A stretch of 64,000 nt of DNA, taken from assembly GCA_028551475.1 (NCBI GenBank), contig CM052361.1:4967501-5031500 (forward strand), given 5' to 3'. The position numbers and the translations under genes are program-made. Origin of the DNA: Casuarina equisetifolia. Taxonomy: Eukaryota > Streptophyta > Magnoliopsida > Fagales > Casuarinaceae. The number at the start of each line of letters is the position of its first letter. The stretch's first letter is position 1. Below are positions 47,341 to 58,734 of the stretch, piece after piece. The notes beneath the pieces are model-generated. The model saw only the letters and a list, made by a program, of their open reading frames with translations, was not told the DNA's origin and made no database searches.

Positions 47341-47640
47341 AGCACTTTGCAGCAAGCAACATTAGCATTTTCTCTCCAAGCTTGAAATATTTGACTTATT
47401 CAAATTTCTAACTTGAGGGAGTGTTATAGAATATCATGATACGAAATATTATGTAACACAATATTATGTCTCATTTTGTTGGTCACAATTAATGTAAATA
47501 TTCTTTATATCTTCATTATATTTTCCTTTATTAAGATTTTCATGTAAAACATTGTCATAGGTCTATATAAAGACCTCTCATTATATAGTGTAAAGTATCG
47601 TAGTATCCATAGAGAGAGAAGTTTCCACGTTCTGTAAGCG
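47341..47640 (+). mobile_element. LTR-retrotransposon remnant (3' end), probably Copia
   Basis: A purine-rich tract (CTTGAGGGAG, about 47411-47420) is followed by TGTTATAGAATATCATG, the look of a polypurine tract plus LTR start. A TATA-like CTATATAAAGACC (about 47562) lies within the presumed LTR. About 70 bp of 3' internal sequence precede it. Nothing else of the element is present, so it is a truncated old fragment interrupting the spacer modules. Family assignment rests on general appearance only. Confidence 0.5.
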
Positions 47641-49340
47641 CGAGTATATGTATGTTCCGGTCAACGAAGAAGATTTTGATATTCTTTTTATCTTCCATGA
47701 AGCCTATCTTCTTAAGTGACAAAAATTTTAAGCCCATCTTCGTAGTACTTATTTTTGGTCATTTAAATTAGATTATGCGGAGCCCTCGTTTCATCGTCTC
47801 TGTTTTGTTTTTGTTAAGAGGCACCACCCTGCGCACCCAGCGGCTCCGTGTCCCTCTAGCCGAACATACAAGTGCAAAACGTCCACTCCAGTAGCAGGCG
47901 CATGATGGTCCTGCTCCTGCTATAAAGTATAGGATTATAGAATTACGTGTGTAATTGTTTTGTATAATGGATAATTTCATTGGTAATTGTACACAATGAA
48001 AAATACAGCCTACTCCTACTCTTACCTTCTGCCGTTTTTCGGCCGCTATCACGTTTTCCGGGAGAAGTTTTCCATTGTAATTACCATTTTCAAGTGCTTT
48101 TCTAGACACCATGTTTGGTTATTTCTTTTGAACAATTTAACGATATACTAAGGTTCAATGAAGAATACTAGGATTCTCTAACTCCCTTAAAACTAAGGAC
48201 TTTTGAGGAGCTTATCTCAAAGGAATCAATGGCCGATCGCAAAGACCGTGTGAATCGTTGAGAGGTCTTCATCTTCCACAACGACAATCAACGTAACAGT
48301 CACGACGTTATTTGGGGAGGCCAGTAAGTCACTATCAATTTTCCAACAAAGTAGGGCTGTTGATTTGAGTCTTCGGGTCAAAGTCAGCCATGGCATGTGG
48401 GAAGGGCTGGACTTTATTTTAAGCACTAAAATTTCTAGGCCTAAAAGAGTGGTTGATTTGAGTCTTCACGCCAAAGATTGTGATGTTACATCTATCTCTC
48501 TTAGTCTCTCACAACTATGGTCCCACTGCTGTTTCTAGGCCTAAAGGAGGTCGTTTACTTCAGTCTTTGAGCAACGTGCGGGACGGGGCATTAGTGCGTT
48601 GTGCCTTCCACGCCTATAGTGTACGTGATCTCCCACGCTGCCGTGTGTGGAGGGCTCGACTTTGTCTTAAGCCCTCGACAATTGAGTCACTACAACTTCT
48701 CATGCATAAAAGGGTGGTTGATTTGGGTCACCGGACTAAAGATCTAGACCAAAGCATGGTTCGGGACATCTAATGCTCTGGATCTTCCAAGACATTGAAT
48801 CTATGAATCACCCATCTTCCACTCTGCCCCTAAGAAACGTCGAATGCACATGAAGTGTTTGTGCCCTGGGCTATGGCTGTCATTAGTGACATTTTTTCCA
48901 GAATAAATGACAAAATATTCTCCATCCTTCATAGAACAATAATTTAAAGATAAATGCTAACTATTTTCACATAGAAAGTCTAGTTTTTCATAGAAGAATG
49001 AAATGGATAAATATTAAAATCAAACTAAGTGAACAGAAAAAATAAAATAAAAAACGAAATTGGGGGTAGGTCTTTATTCTTTCTAGGTCTTTGCCTTCTT
49101 CTGCGAAAGGATAGCTTTGCAATACAAAGAACATTCGAATTTTTTAGAGAACTTCATCTTCCACAATGACAATCATTCAACGTAATAGCCACGATGCTTC
49201 TTGAGGAGGCCACTATGTCTCCATCAAATTTCTGATTCAAAGGGGGTCGATGATTTGAGTCTCGGATCAACATTCGGGGCAAGGCATTAATGTGCTTAGT
49301 CTTCCACAGCTCTGTCGTGTGGGGAGGGCTTGACTTTGGT
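47641..49340. repeat. Unit D/E spacer: shared modules
   Basis: No gene is seen. CTGTAAGCGCGAGTA block (47630-47765), GC-richer block with the exon-like segment (48023-48099), amplified-module cores at about 48380-48410, 48585-48655 and 49275-49330, and the AT-rich block 48930-49080 also found at 27480, 37760 and 38190. The stretch 48080-48660 is very close to 14120-14690 of unit A. Confidence 0.5.
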
Positions 49341-50059
49341 TAACTTCAGGAGACCTGCTGTCTGACGCTACTGCCAAATTTGAGAAAAAGTAGAACATCA
49401 CAATAATAATTGAGGAAAGCAGAAGAAACAGTAACTCTGTCAGGGGAAGAAAAGGAGATACGTTTGGTCTACTTAATCGTGATTAAATTAATCAAGAAAG
49501 TGGGATTTGGTTTGGATTGGATATGTTAATGACAATAATTCTCCATTATCTTAAGTCCCTAAAACCGATGATGCTATTAATAGGATAAGGTGTAGAGTGG
49601 ACAAGTTAATATTAGCAAGGTATGGGTTCTTTTTGTGAGAGAAGTAGCTGCTGCGTGATTTCCTGTGGGTTAATTTCATGCAAAACTCCTTAAAACAAAG
49701 GTGGGGGGTCATTGAAGGAAGAGTCACGGCATCGCATGGGGGAAGGAATATCCGATTTGTCCTTGGCGTGTACGTCGGGTGGTGGAAGCTGACTCTGCTT
49801 GCGCTTCCTTGAAGGGACCCAAAGCACTCAATTTTTTTTTGGGATTGGGACCCTCTTACAACCTCCATTGAAGACCCTCCTGCTGCCTGCCTAAGCTTTT
49901 CCCCCATTTAAAAAAAGCCTTTCAACTCAGTAACATTCTACTCCAAAATTTCTCTGGGATCAACCCTGACAAGCTTTTTGAATCAGGGAGGACCAACTTT
50001 CCACATGATGAGCTTTGAATATTCCACGAGCCTGGTTGTGAGAGGAGGGGATGGAGGCT
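49341..50059. other. Stretch not shared with other units
   Basis: About 720 bp with no counterpart elsewhere in the window. It is less AT-rich in its middle (49640-49850). A reverse-strand open frame of 118 codons (49907 to 49551) has no recognisable domain and I do not call it a gene. The right end, read on the reverse strand, runs into the antisense RLP scrap at 50060, so part of it may be older RLP-related or transposed sequence. The origin is unknown. Confidence 0.4.
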
Positions 50060-50159
50060 GCAAATGGAAGAAGGGATCAAATCTGAAATGCTACCATTAG
50101 ATATATTCAGAACTCGGAGACCTTTCTGTGATTGAAGGCATGCAAGGAATTATGGGTCC
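50060..50159 (-). pseudogene. Antisense RLP scrap, second copy
   Basis: Reverse-strand reading gives LACLQSQKGLRVLNISNG then SISDLIPSS, the same LRR region as PAWIESQKDLLILDLSNSRISDVIPPW in RLP-B. It is a slightly longer and better preserved version of the scrap at 28085-28160 and stands in the same position beside a PGD leader copy. A stop lies within the frame. Confidence 0.6.
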
Positions 50160-50174
50160 ACGTACGATGATCTC

Positions 50175-50565
50175 TAACAGAAATGCGCTATTTTTTATGT
50201 GTCCAAATGACGGGTTGTTAGTGCGCTGTGGGTGATCACCACTTTTTTTGATTTACTTAGTTCTCCTTCTTTTCTCTTAATCTCATTTCATTTTCATTAG
50301 TCAGCCGAGAAAAAATAGGAGGTTTTGATAATTTGTCTTTCGGACTTGTTTTTGAACTCCTGTTTATTACAAAACTGATCCTCTGTTTTCTGAGAAGTTG
50401 TAAGGAAAATTTGTGATTTGATATAAAATTGCTAAAAATTTCTACGTTGTCAATTGGTTTCATGTTTGCATGGTTATGTATTGGTGTGAATTGTGTCCTA
50501 GAGTTGCGTTTTTGGGCAAGATCTTGCTGGTGAATGTAGTTGGAATACTATAGATATATATATAA
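50175..50565 (+). repeat. Decayed copy IV of the PGD leader
   Basis: It follows the PGD leader from about 62790 to 63200: AAATGCGCTATTTTTTATGTG, GTTAGTGCGCTGTGGGTGATCACC, TTAGTTCTCCTTCTTTTCTC, CCTCTGTTTTCTGAGAAGTTGT, GTGTCCTAGAGTTGCG and GCAAGATCTTGCTGGTGA. It ends in a short TA-rich run at about 50553-50565. No PGD coding sequence is present. Confidence 0.75.
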
Positions 50566-51174
50566 ATAAAAGACAGAGGCCTCTCAGTTACCATTAAATT
50601 TCTGATACGACAGGGTCATTGATTTGATTCTTCAAATTAGAGTATCAAACAGGGCATTAATGCACTTTGTCTTCCACGGCTATGCCGTGTGGGGAGGGCT
50701 TGACTTTGTTTTAAAGATTGGGTGATTGATTTGGGTCTTCGCACCAAGGAATGAGATGTTTCATCAATCTCTCTTAATCCATCATATTCATGGTCATGTT
50801 GCTGTTTAAGGAGGGCCATTGGCCTTGACTCTTTGCGTGGATTTGTCTTTTAAGTCACCCTTAATTTGACGTACAAAAAGGTGATGGTTGATTCTGAACT
50901 TTGGACCAAATAATGGGGCAAAGCATCTAGATGTGCTAGCACCATGAATCTAAGAAATGTCCAATGCACATGGAAGTGTTTGTATCTTGGGCTATTAAGC
51001 CACTGTCAATTTTAAGTGTAGAAAGGAATAATTGGTTTCAATCTCTTTGGGATGAAACATAAGAGGATAAATATAATGCTCTTAACATGTCACATTGTGT
51101 AATACTAAATTCTTCATTGAGCCACTTAGCAAAGAATAAATATGGAGCTTTTCACTCGGATCATAAGAAGAGCT
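50566..51174. repeat. Amplified-module copy before an RLP relic
   Basis: A module core at about 50650-50705 with the clearest inverted repeat (CCACGGCTATGCCGTGTGG). It is followed by GGCCATTGGCCTTGACTC and the AAGTGTTTGTATCTTGGGC submodule. The same order occurs at 28457-28955. No gene is seen. Confidence 0.5.
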
Positions 51175-51650
51175 ATGCATAGGAAGACCATTGTTGATTG
51201 TCTTTTTCTATTGGTATATATTGTTCAGCTACTATTTATGTTAATTTTCATGCAAGTTTAAATATTCTTGTACTCTTCCTAATCTTTGAATAATATATCA
51301 AAGATTCTCTAATTTGATACTCATCTTGGAGAAGTAAAATTATTGCATACGAGGACTAATTTCTTGTGATAGCATAACCCAATATTCTATTATATTGAAT
51401 TACAAAATTCACTATAACTTTTGAATTGAAGTTTGGTAGATTTAAAATTTACTTCCTTTAGGAAATTTATACTATTTTCATTACTAGATCTAAATTCAAA
51501 TGATTTTGAAGATATTAATATTCCAATTTTTTTTTTTTGTGCTTCTCAAAATTTGAAGCATTTTGGTTTATCTTATTTAATTTTGAATTGAAACACGGAT
51601 AGATTTTAATGGCTGTCTAAATTTTCATTGTTAGAAAATTTATATATGGC
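51175..51650 (+). pseudogene. Eroded RLP N-terminal relic
   Basis: ATGCATAGGAAGACCATTGTTG matches the receptor start. A hydrophobic region, TTTGAATAATATATCAAAGATTC and CATCTTGGAGAAGT follow the LRRNT, and TAGATCTAAATTCAAATGATTTTGAAGAT matches the first LRR (DLSFNDFED). Riddled with stops. Third member of the relic family at 28956 and 38854. Confidence 0.6.
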
Positions 51651-52776
51651 TATGATTAATTTTAGCTTAGTATCTAACTATTTTCATATCACATTTCCAC
51701 CATTTGTTATTTATCTTTGTTTGATAAAAACCTTATATATGAATATGATTAAACTTTTTTTAATCAAATTTACTCCATTGTTCACCTTTTAGTTTCAGTT
51801 TCAGTTTTTGTACATATTGCAAGATAATCATGAGAAGTATGATAACAATTCCATACATAAAGTCAAGCGAAGGCTTAGACAGTCCAAAGAGGAACAAACG
51901 TAGTTTGCTTTGTGTAAAAACTATCTCGGCTTTTACATTTTTTCAACCTTTTTTTGTCATATTCAAAATCCCCAACTGTACTAAAAGGGGCCATATTTTT
52001 TTTGAATTTAAATACAATCTGTTACAAATTAATTAATAATATAGATTAAATACTTGTCTTTTCGACACAAAATGCTTATTAATTTCACTCATACAAGTAT
52101 GCCAGTGTTAGGTATTGTTGTTATCGAAGGACTTAAAATTCCTAATTTATTTTGGTTGTATAGTTATGAACAACTCTCCCGGTTGAACATTACTGAGAAG
52201 CTCAGCACAAAAAAATTCCATGACTGATCTCGGTTTCATAGATTCAATGTTTACGTGCTTGCCAGGCAGCGACCTAGTGAGGGCCCGTTGCTAAACAACA
52301 CATTTTTCGGCATAGCCCTCATTTTCCAGTCCATAGAGGGGTGATGGAAGTCTTTGGACCAAGCCGTGGAACAGGGTCGTCTGTAACAAATTTCTGCTGC
52401 AATGATTTGAGTCTTTGGAGCGAAGTGCGGAATACGGCATTTAAAAATCTTCCACGACCATAAATTTAAGTCGCCATCGCTTTCTAATAGAGTTCGGTAT
52501 GCTCGATCCTGTTTTTTCTACAAGCGAAAATCTTTTGGATGGTAGAAAGTGCGTGTGAACGGTTGAAAACAAGCAGCAACGGTAGAAACAATAGAGAAGA
52601 AGTCTCAAAAGGAAATTAATGCTTTCATAACCCACCTTCATGCTCCACCTTTTTCGTCTCCTATATATATAGGTTGTCGCCTAACACCAATGTACACCCC
52701 ACTTCTGAAATATTTACTTCCCTCCATTGTGTGGCTTAGAGAAAAAGAGAAAAATACAGAGCTTGTCCTTTGTGTC
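51651..52776 (+). promoter_or_regulatory. AT-rich spacer, then promoter of RLP-E
   Basis: Positions 51651-52130 are AT-rich without a gene. RLP promoter blocks follow: GAGGGCCCGTTGCT (52277), TTTTCCAGTCCATAGAGGGGTGATGG (52322), GGAACAGGGTCGTCT (52369) and a shortened later part. The TATA box is TATATATATA (52662-52671). An ATG at 52690 is in frame with the receptor but lies only about 20 nt past the TATA box, so it is probably at or before the cap site. The start at 52777 is preferred. Confidence 0.6.
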
Positions 52777-54393
52777 ATGGGAAGGGCATTAGTAGTACTT
52801 TTGCATTGGTATGTTTTCTTTTTAACTGTTTTATATATCAATTGTCATGTAAGTCCAAATGTCCTTTGTAGAGAAAAAGAAAAAGAAGCCTTCTTAACCT
52901 TCAAAAAATATGTCAAAGATCCTTCAAATCGGCTTTTATCTTGGACTGGTAAAGAATGTTGTACATGGGAAGGAATTAGTTGTGATAACATAACTGGATA
53001 TGTTATCAAACTAAACCTCACAAATCCATCTAATTCTTCTGATCCATTTGATTTGTTAGCATTAAGGTTGGGTGGATTTATAAATGATTCTCTCAAGGAA
53101 TTAAATCATCTTCAATATTTAGATTTAAGTTTTAATCAATTTGAAAATAATCATATTCCAAGTTTTCTTGGTTTACTTCAAAAGTTAAAGTATCTCAACT
53201 TATCTCAAGTTGGTTTTGATATAAAGGTTGATAATCTTAAATGGTTGTCTAATCTTTCATCATTAGAAGTCTTAGGCATGAGCTGGATTGATCTTAGCAA
53301 GGTATCTAACTCTTCTAAGATGATATCTAAATCCTTAGTCACACTTGATTTGAGTTACACTTCTATTCCAACTGAAGTTGCTTTTCACATCCCTACTTTG
53401 AAAAATCTATATATAAGTTGGAATAGTTTTACTACAATACCTAATTGGATATGCAATACAACTAGTCTTGAAAGACTTGATTTTTCAAGTAATAAAGTTT
53501 CGCATGTACTTCCTAGTGATATTAATTGTCTTTCTCATCTAAAGCACCTTGATTTATCATGGAATAATATTGAAGGAAAATTTCCTATTTTCTTGTCAAA
53601 TTTGTGTAATCTCAAATATTTAGATTTTTCTTCCAACAATTTGGAAGGAGAGTTGCATGAAATTTTAGGAAATTCCTCTACATGCAATGTGAAAACTTTG
53701 GAGTACTTAGATTTGAGTTATAATTCTCTTTCAGGTCCTTTACCTATGGCTTTTAGTAATTTGTCATTATTGAGGGTATTGGATGTAGCTTATAATAAGT
53801 TGTTTGGAAAAATTCCCATATTTATTGGGAACTTGTCAGCATTGAGAGAATTGTTTGCATATGGAAATCAATTGAATGGAGCAATTCCTACAAGTCTTGG
53901 AGATCTTAGGAATCTTGAAAATTTAAACATTGGGAACAATAATTTGGAGGGCTCTATTTCCGAATTGCATTTTTCCAACCTAACAAGACTGAAATCATTT
54001 GTTGCCCGTTCAAACCAATTGAAGTTGACTGTACCATCAAATTGGATTCCTCCCTTTCAACTTCAACTTTTGTCCATTTCATCAATGCAAGTGGGACCAC
54101 AATTTCCTTCATGGATTGAATCACAAAAGGATCTTCAATATCTAGATTTATCAAGTTTTGGAATTTCAGACATTATCCTTTCTTGGTTTTGGAGCCGTCA
54201 TCCCCAGATCGATCTTCTAGACCTTTCTCAAAACCAAATTCATGGTACTATTCCAAATTTGTCCGGTGAAGAAGTCTTCCTCAGCTCAAACAACTTTTCT
54301 GGCCCACTCCCCCATCTCTCTCCTACCGTTCAGTTGTTAGATCTATCAAATAACTCATTTCATGATTCTCCTTCTCTCTTCCTTTGTAAATCT

Positions 54394-54404
54394 AATAATA
54401 GATT
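54394..54404 (+). repeat. LINE target-site duplication, left copy
   Basis: AATAATAGATT, identical to 60451-60461. The last two T bases merge with the poly(A)-derived T-run, so the length could be 9 to 11 bp. Confidence 0.85.
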
Positions 54405-54654
54405 TTTTTTTTTTTGAGAAACAGGGGCGGTACCCTGACAAATTTTATTAATACCAACAAGGCTGGGCGTAATAACCATACCTCGGATAAGTACAAAGGG
54501 CAGGGTATATTCCTAACCCTCAGGAAATAAAGTCACTCACATTTTAAAATGCCACACATAATTAAAATAACTTAAAATACATTGGGCAGCACATTCGCTT
54601 AACCCTATGGTGGTCTATAATTATCTAAGCCTAATTGATCTTTGACATAAACAT

Positions 54655-57600
54655 TTAAGCATGAATGCGGCAATGAGCCAATCTGATCAAAAAAATTGTC
54701 ACATTTTGAATGGCATGACCATGATTGGCGAGACGGTCTGCTACCATATTCCCCTCACGATGCACATGACATATAAGTGTATATAAAGGAATCATAGTCA
54801 AACATTGACGTATGACATATTCCAATTTCCATGGAGTTATCCATTTGTTGAGCATGCATTGAATTAAATAGAAGGAATCAAATTCAATAACATGTGGTAC
54901 TTGATTCCGTGCATGACATATTTTAAGGCCCTCTAACATTGTATATGCTTCTGCCTCTGCACTACTGCCAGGATATAACTTGGTGGAAAAGGCCATGATG
55001 AGATCTCCATTATGATCTCTTAGGATTCCCCCTCTAGCATTATTCCCCCTGATGCTTGATCCGTCTGTATTCAACTTGTATTGTCCCATAGAAGGAGGTT
55101 GCCAATGAACCCAAATTCCTCGTCGCAATGGAATATAAATCATAGGAACTTTTAGCACAACTAATGATATTTGATCTAGGAAGCTTACTTGAACCTTGAC
55201 TTGGATTAGAGTTGACAGTTGGAGCATCCAATGTGTAACCTGTTTATTAATTTTGAATAACGACATACACTCACCATTATGCTTTGCTGAATTCCTAGCC
55301 AACCAAATTTCTCGTGCAATAACGCCTCCCAAAATGGCTACTAGTGCTCTTCTCTGATTATGCCATGATGCCTCTGAATACCAAGAAGAGACAAAGTTAG
55401 ATATAGAAGTAAAACGAACAGGTACCTGAAGTACGTCGCCAAATCTCTGCCAAAGCTGTTGTGCCAATTTACTATGCATAAAGACATGATCCACAGTCTC
55501 CTGTTCGCCCTTGTTACAACAATAACATTTAGATGCCAATTGGATTCCTCTTTTTTGCATATTACATTCTACAAGAATGCCATGATGAATTAATTTCCAC
55601 ATAAACAATCCAATATTGGGAGGGACTACTTTGTTCCACAAAAACTTTGCCCAATGCACTTTTTCTTTTTTAACTCTTCGATCATGATACACCAGTGAAG
55701 CTGAAAATTCACCAGAAGCACTCAAATCACAAACAAGTCTATCTGGCTCCTGATTAAAAAGGATTTTCTTGGCCTGCTCTTGTTGCTCACTAGACAAATG
55801 TTCCTGAATAAAATCTTGATTTTGAATGGCTTCTTTAACCGTTATATCTTGTTGTGGGCATGAAGGGTACCAAAGAGGTTGTCCAAGCCAATTATCCTTC
55901 CAAAAATAACATTTACCCTCCCCAATAATCCATTTACCATGCTTGATTGAATATTCCAACCAAGGTAAGATCATCTTCCATGTATGAGAATGTGCATTCT
56001 TTTTACGTTGTCTAAGTGCTTTCATTGGGTGTCCATATTTGGCTCGCATAACTGAAGCCCACAATGATTGCCCTTGAACGAAACGCCATGCAAATTTTGT
56101 TTGAAGGGCCTGCATTGTTTGCTCTAAATTTCAAACTCCTAGACCACCTTCTTCCAAAGGCATGCATATACTCTGCCATTTAACCCAATGGCTTCCATGA
56201 CCATCCCCTTTACTCCACATGAATTTGGCTAATATGCTGTTAATCCTTTGTATAACCGTCTTAGGCACTTTCGTCATAGAAATGGTATGTATCAGCATAG
56301 AGGAAAGAACACTTTTGATCAATGTCAATTTGCCTCCCTGTGATAAGAATTTTGTTTTCCAGTTTTGCACTTTGTTAGCTATAGCATCCACCATCTCATC
56401 AAAGTAATGAATGCAACTTCGTCCTCTAAATAATGGAGTACCTAAGTATTTTACCGGCAGGTTTGCAAAAGAGAATCCTGTTATTTGCTTGATAAGTTCT
56501 TTCTTTGATGATTCTACCTTGTTTGAAATTATAACCCTTGTCTTCTCAATATTAACCTTTTGTCCACTATATGCTTCATATTCTTGCAACAAATTTTTGA
56601 AATATTCAAGAGATCGTTGGTTTCCTTCCATAAAAATTAGCATATCATCGACATATAATAAATGGGAAACTCCTCCAAAATTATTATCTCCTTTAAATCT
56701 TCCAATGAATGGTGTCATATTCATCAAATGATTGAGTTTTCTACTGAAGGCATCTTGGGCCAAGATAAAAATGCTAGGTGATAAGGGATCTCCTTGACGA
56801 AGACCTCGTGTGGACTTGAAGAAGCCATGTTGTGCTCCTTGTACCAAAAGTGAAAACCAATTGTTGGACATACACCTAAATATCATGTCACTCCATCGGT
56901 TAGAAAATCCAAACCTCTCCAATACCTTGAGTATGAATCCCCACTCCATACGATCATAAGCTTTTTCCATATCCACCTTAATCATCATGTTGACTATTGC
57001 CTTGCGATCCAATTCATTTACCATTTCTTGTGCTATTGCAACATTTTCATAAATAGCTCGCCCTTGTACAAAGCCAGATTGTTCCTTAGAGATCACCAAT
57101 GGTAGTAATCGTACCAGCCTATCATTCAAAATCTTGGCAATTATCTTATAAGTAAAATTACACAGACTGATAGGCCTAAGATCTTTAAAACTCTGAGGGT
57201 TTTTCTTTTTCGGTATCAAAACGATTAGCGTGGAAGTAATGCATTTAGGCATGGGGTTACCACCAAAGAAGTCATGTACCACTGCTACTAGATCCTTTTT
57301 CATAATCTCAGCATTTGCTTGATAAAAATGTCCATTAAATCCATCTAGTCCTGGAGCACTATCAGGATCTAATCCTTTAATGGCCATCAAAATCTCCTCC
57401 CATTTTGGCTCCTTACATAACTCATCATTATGTTCAACAGTTATTAGTGATGGAATGTATTCAAGTAGATCACTTTGTATTCTTTCCTCTGGGGGGAATC
57501 TAAGTGGATGAATGAGAGGTGTGTTATTATCTGCAGTGAGTATATAAGAATAATAGTCAACTGCAAGTGGACCCAATATATCAGGGTTCGAGGAATAAGT

Positions 57601-58734
57601 ACCATCATGTAACTTAAAGTTCCACTTTGTTTGATAGTTTCTTTCTTTGATGCACGCATGAAAGTATGTAGTGTTTCTATCCCCTTCCTTTAACCATTTG
57701 ACTCTTGCCTTATCCCTTAGGGTTCCTTCCTCCTGTGTGATTAAATCATTCAATTGTTCCTGAGCTTTTTTGTATTCTGCTTGTTTCACTTCTGACCAAC
57801 CATTTTGAATTTCTTTATCAAGTTGACAGATGCTCTCTTCCAAATTGATTCTTTGTTGTTGTTTTTCCTTCCTTGTTTCCTTGCTCCACTCCTTTAATTT
57901 CTTTTTCACATGTTTCAAGCGACCATACAACCTATGCCATGGGGTATCTGCTTGAAATAAGTGCCACTATTTCTCCATAGTCTCCTTAAAAAATTGCTTT
58001 TGAATCCATTGTCTTTGGAACTTGAAGCTTCCATAGTACTTTCTTTCTTTAGACAATGATAAAACCAAAGGACAGTGATCAGAGTGTATCCGTGGAAGGT
58101 GGCATACTCGTATTTGCGGAAAGTATGAAAGTGCTTCCAAGTTATTGAGAACCCTATCAAGTCGTATCCAAGTGCGTCGTTGGCTTACTTCATTACTACA
58201 CCATGTGTATGGTTCTCCTTCATATCCTGCATCCAATAGCCCAGCATCGGAAATAAATTCTTGAAACTCTTCCATTGCCTTTCTAGAGTAAGGTCTACCC
58301 CCTTTCTTTTTTGATTGATCTATAATGGTATTGAAATCTCCCCTAATTATCCATGGTTTATTTCCAATGTCCAACTCTAATAATGAGTTCCATAGTGACA
58401 ATCGTACATCACACTCATAACTCGCATAAATCACAATGAAAATGAATGAAAAATCTGTAGTCTTGATACCCAACGTGATGTGTTGAATTTGTATTGCAAT
58501 AACCTCAACTGTTACTTGATTTTTCCATAAAATCCATATGTGCTTGTTTTTTGGCTCAAAGTGCTTAAAATGAGGAAACTGAAGTTTGACTGCTATATTC
58601 CTTAAATGGTTGGTTTTCTTCTTTGGTTCTAACAAGGCTAAGAATTCAACTTTATTTCCATGAACTACCTGCTTTAAGTAGTCTATTTTTTAGAGGCCAC
58701 CTGTCCCTCTAATGTTCCATATTAAAGTCTTCAT
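54655..58734 (-). pseudogene. LINE ORF2: endonuclease, reverse transcriptase, RNase H
   Basis: The enzyme of the element, 1360 codons in one frame with three nonsense codons (58690-58692, 57967-57969, 56131-56133). Order: apurinic-like endonuclease starting MKTLIWNIRGTGG, with GDFN, RLDRVL and SDHCPL motifs (to about 58030); reverse transcriptase with LIPKKK, FKDLRPISLCN, GLRQGDPLSP and the active-site LLYVDDMLIF (YVDD, about 57930-56130); zinc-binding domain with CYCCNKGEQETVDHVF (about 55540); and C-terminal RNase H with NTDGS, EAEAY and HREGNMVADRLANHG (about 55080-54670). The RNase H domain is typical of one plant L1 lineage. Retrotransposition by this copy itself is excluded by the stops. 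Confidence 0.88.

Noticed and set aside
49551-49907. Reverse-strand frame of 118 codons
   Set aside because: No recognisable domain, no conserved copy and no clear promoter. It is plausible by chance in this less AT-rich patch.
2540-52470. The regular module copies as a CRISPR array or satellite
   Set aside because: Copies are diverged, unevenly spaced and mixed with other blocks. This is a plant genome and no array structure exists.
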